Made by a program: the position numbers and the translations under genes. From DASSFZ01 sp035283185 (lineage in GTDB: Bacteria > Chloroflexota > Anaerolineae > Fen-1058), in NCBI GenBank assembly GCA_035283185.1, contig DATEUJ010000227.1, forward strand, positions 13,776-77,775: a stretch of 64,000 nucleotides of DNA. The letters run 5' to 3'. Positions 61,828-64,000 of the stretch are shown here, piece after piece. Every line of letters begins with the position of its first letter. Position 1 is the stretch's first letter. Under the pieces are notes generated by a model. That model had not been told where the DNA came from and did no database searches. It saw only the letters and a program-made list of their open reading frames with translations.

Positions 61828-61856
61828 TTGACATTCGATGAAATAAGGAATATACT
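61828..61856 (+). promoter_or_regulatory. Promoter of the TetR-family gene: TTGACA-N17-TATACT
   Basis: TTGACA (61828-61833), 17 nt, TATACT (61851-61856). The start point would be near 61863, giving a ~38-nt leader. Confidence 0.85.
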
Positions 61857-61872
61857 GACTATTAGTCAGTAT
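61852..61872. promoter_or_regulatory. 21-bp perfect palindromic operator
   Basis: ATACTGACTA-T-TAGTCAGTAT covers the -10 and the transcription start of the TetR-family gene. The position is ideal for autorepression. Confidence 0.85.
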
Positions 61873-61900
61873 TTGACTGCCGGTTCTCTGCGGAGAGAAA

Positions 61901-62584
61901 GTGTCCGATAAGCGGCGCAAGAACGGTCGATCGGCGGTGACCGCCTCACGGCGCGAGCGCGAGAAGGCTCAGCGGCGGGACGACATCTTGCAGGCGGCGC
62001 GCGAGGTGTTCTTCGAGCGTGGCATCCACCACGCGACGGTCGACGAAGTGGCCGAGCAGGCCCAGGTGAGCAAGGGCACGGTCTACCTGTATTTCGATAC
62101 GAAGGAGACCATCCTTGCTCATCTGCTTTTAGAGGGCCTGGACAAGCTCGTCGGCGCTCTCGAAGCGGCGTTCGCGCCCGCCGAGTCGCGCTCTGCGCCC
62201 GAGCGCATCCGGAGCCTGGCTGGGGCATACCTTAAGTTTTACCAGACCTACCCTTCGTACTTCAATCTGATTTCGTCGTTCGATCGGGGCCGCTTCCAGG
62301 AATCGATCCCGTCCGAACTGTACGCGCAGGTGCTGATGCGCAGCCTGCGCGGGTTGGAGTGGCTGGTGCGCGCAGTGGAGCAGGGTCGCGCCGAAGGCAC
62401 GCTGCGTATCGACGATGCGCGCCACGTGGCGAGCGTGTTCTGGGCGGGCCTGAACGGCGTCCTCGTCCTGCTCAACCATCCGCTGCGCCGTGAGATGGTC
62501 GCGTCCGATCTCGAATCGCTGTATGCGGCGATGACCGACGTGCTGCTTACGGCGTATGCGGCCGAGCGTATGCCGCCAGGTTAG
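61901..62584 (+). CDS. TetR/AcrR-family transcriptional regulator
   Basis: The 227-residue protein has the TetR helix-turn-helix near residues 27-75: ILQAAREVFFERGIHHATVD, VAEQAQVSKGTVYLYFDTKE. The C-terminal helical ligand domain follows. It starts with GTG after GGAGAG. The operator over its own promoter suggests autorepression relieved by a ligand. The thiolase gene 63 nt downstream, in the same direction, suggests a fatty-acid or acyl-CoA ligand, as in FadR-type TetR proteins (inference). Confidence 0.92.
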   Translation: MSDKRRKNGRSAVTASRREREKAQRRDDILQAAREVFFERGIHHATVDEVAEQAQVSKGTVYLYFDTKETILAHLLLEGLDKLVGALEAAFAPAESRSAPERIRSLAGAYLKFYQTYPSYFNLISSFDRGRFQESIPSELYAQVLMRSLRGLEWLVRAVEQGRAEGTLRIDDARHVASVFWAGLNGVLVLLNHPLRREMVASDLESLYAAMTDVLLTAYAAERMPPG

Positions 62585-62647
62585 GTCATGGAAATTCGAC
62601 ATGCGTTCAAGGTAGTGATCGAGTAAATCCTTGATGCGGAGGCACTG

Positions 62648-63916
62648 ATGGACAAAAGGGAAGTTGTGATCGTGGACGGCGTGCGGACGCCGGCCGGGAA
62701 CCACGGCGGTGCGCTGCGCGACGTGACCGCGCCTGTCCTGGCGCAGACGGTGATCAAGGGCATCCTGGAGCGCACGCAGATCGATCCGGCGTCGATCGAC
62801 GAGGTGATTTTCGGATGCATCGCGCAGCCGTCCGAAGCGCCGAACATCGCCCGCGTGGCCGCGCTCATGGCCGGCATTCCCAAGGAGGTGCCCGCTTACA
62901 CCGTCGCCCGCAACTGCGACAGCGGGATGGACGCCATCGTCAACGCCTACAAGAACATCGTCGTCGGCGACGGCGACGTCTACCTGGTCGGCGGCGTCGA
63001 GTCGATGAGCAACATTCCGTACGTCATCAAGGGCGCGCGCTGGGGCTTGAAGCTGCGCCACTCGCAATTGACCGACGCGATGTGGGAAGGCCTGACTGAC
63101 CCGATCAGCGGCCAACTGATGGGCCGCACGGCTGAGAATCTGGTCGACGAGTTCGAGATCACGCGGCAGGAGCAGGACGAGTACGCGGTGCAGTCGCACA
63201 AGAAAGCGTTCATGGCAACGCGCACGGGCAAATTCAAGGACGAGATCGTCCCGGTCGAAGTGACGAAGAAGGTCGCCGGGCAAGAAGTGGCGCGCGAGCT
63301 GATCACGCAGGACGAGACGATCAATCCTGCCCTGTCCGTGCAGAAGGCGGCGCTCTACCCGGCCGTCTTCAAGGAAGGCGGCTCGGTGACGCCCGCTAAC
63401 GCCTGCGGCATCAGCGACGGCGCGAGCGCTATGCTGATCATGTCGGCCGACAAGGCGCAGGAGCTGGGCTACTCGCCTATGGCGCGCATCGTCTCCTACG
63501 GCTACGCCGGCGTCGAGCCGCAGCGCATGGGCATCGCGCCGGCGCATGCTGTGCCGAAAGCGCTGCAGCGGGGCGGCCTGGCGTTGACGGACATGGACCT
63601 GATTGAGATCAACGAGGCTTTTGCGGCGCAGGTTCTGTCGGTCGGCCGGGCGCTGCACGACCAGGGCTGGGACTGGAACAAGGTCAACGTCAACGGCGGC
63701 GCGATCGCGCTCGGCCACCCGGTCGGATCGAGCGGATGTCGCATCGTCGTGACGCTCGTCCACGAGATGAAGCGGCGCGGCTCGCACTACGGCCTGGCGA
63801 CGCTGTGCGCAGCCGGCGGGCAAGGCAGCGCGCTGATCGTCGAGCGGGTTAACGGGGCAACGGACATGCTTTGTCAATACCCCCCGATGGTCGATAGGCG
63901 TACAGGAACGACATAG
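62648..63916 (+). CDS. Thiolase (acetyl-CoA acetyltransferase-like)
   Basis: The 422-residue protein has the thiolase residues: nucleophilic Cys in VARNCDSGMDAIV, His in INEAFAAQ-associated GGAIALGHPVGSSG, and the second Cys in LCAAGGQGSALIVER (usual form CxGGGxG, here CAAGGQG). It condenses or cleaves acyl-CoA. GGAGG precedes the ATG. Usual thiolases end at ALIVERV, about residue 401; here ~21 residues follow (NGATDMLCQYPP...), which look non-native. It is likely cotranscribed with the TetR-family gene. Confidence 0.88.
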   Translation: MDKREVVIVDGVRTPAGNHGGALRDVTAPVLAQTVIKGILERTQIDPASIDEVIFGCIAQPSEAPNIARVAALMAGIPKEVPAYTVARNCDSGMDAIVNAYKNIVVGDGDVYLVGGVESMSNIPYVIKGARWGLKLRHSQLTDAMWEGLTDPISGQLMGRTAENLVDEFEITRQEQDEYAVQSHKKAFMATRTGKFKDEIVPVEVTKKVAGQEVARELITQDETINPALSVQKAALYPAVFKEGGSVTPANACGISDGASAMLIMSADKAQELGYSPMARIVSYGYAGVEPQRMGIAPAHAVPKALQRGGLALTDMDLIEINEAFAAQVLSVGRALHDQGWDWNKVNVNGGAIALGHPVGSSGCRIVVTLVHEMKRRGSHYGLATLCAAGGQGSALIVERVNGATDMLCQYPPMVDRRTGTT

Positions 63917-64000
63917 CAACTCGCCGATTTGAGGCGGCTACGTTCCCCAGACCAGACGGGCGTGGTGAGCAGCCAACCGACCAGTCCGAGGCGCCGCTTA
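63917..64000. other. Unassigned right end
   Basis: About 80 bases with no recognised gene or signal. A minus-strand frame is open from the right edge through this stretch and into the thiolase tail; its product is not recognised. Confidence 0.3.

Noticed and set aside
62129..63919. Minus-strand open frame (596 codons) over the TetR and thiolase genes
   Set aside because: Antisense to two well-supported genes, and the product is Arg/His/Asp-rich without domains.

Overview
The window is GC-rich bacterial chromosomal DNA, most plausibly from a member of the Chloroflexota (Anaerolineae-like). The reasons are inference: several secreted proteins end in a C-terminal Y/F-L-P-x-V/I-type motif common in that phylum, multi-GAF signalling proteins are present, several genes have a TATAAT placed 6-7 nt before the start codon (leaderless transcripts), and palindromic intergenic repeats are abundant. 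No rRNA gene or taxonomic marker gives a firm placement.

Region 1 (1-22,070, all minus strand) is a surface-polysaccharide synthesis and export locus of 17 genes with many 1-14 nt overlaps. It has a Wzx-type flippase, five GT4 and two GT2 glycosyltransferases, four GT-C type membrane glycosyltransferases, three SAM methyltransferases, a sugar-nucleotide epimerase, and a very large O-antigen-ligase-like membrane protein running off the left edge.

Region 2 (22,449-31,629) holds uridine kinase, a ResB-like and a partner membrane protein, tRNA-Thr(CGT) with a clear promoter and terminator, and a signalling island: a receiver-CpaE/TadZ-like ATPase, a sirtuin and a GAF histidine kinase in one operon, divergent from a four-GAF SpoIIE-type phosphatase. 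A 100-bp imperfect palindrome lies between the two arms.

Region 3 (31,662-43,498, minus strand, partly AT-richer) is an accessory glycan island: a GH26 lipoprotein, a large CBM plus six-hairpin protein, other secreted proteins, two tandem copper-radical-oxidase (galactose/glyoxal oxidase-like) paralogues without signal peptides, an MFS transporter, and a decayed copy of that transporter's 3' end.

Region 4 (43,830-50,810) has a beta-lactamase-like serine hydrolase, a TolB-like lipoprotein, modA and modB without modC, bracketed by two inverted copies of a ~97-bp element, an antitoxin-like gene with a PIN remnant, and tRNA-Pro(GGG) followed by an HNH-like gene and a tyrosine-recombinase remnant.

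Region 5 (50,828-63,919) contains a D-2-hydroxyacid dehydrogenase, an ATP-grasp ligase, a four-gene cassette (TrpF-like barrel, PfkB kinase, SIS protein, BtpA/SgcQ barrel) cut up by repeats, a ParB-like + double UspA fusion, mutL with a repeat inserted in frame, an ABC-permease remnant, and a TetR regulator with a perfect 21-bp operator over its own -10, followed by a thiolase. The last ~80 bases have no recognised content.
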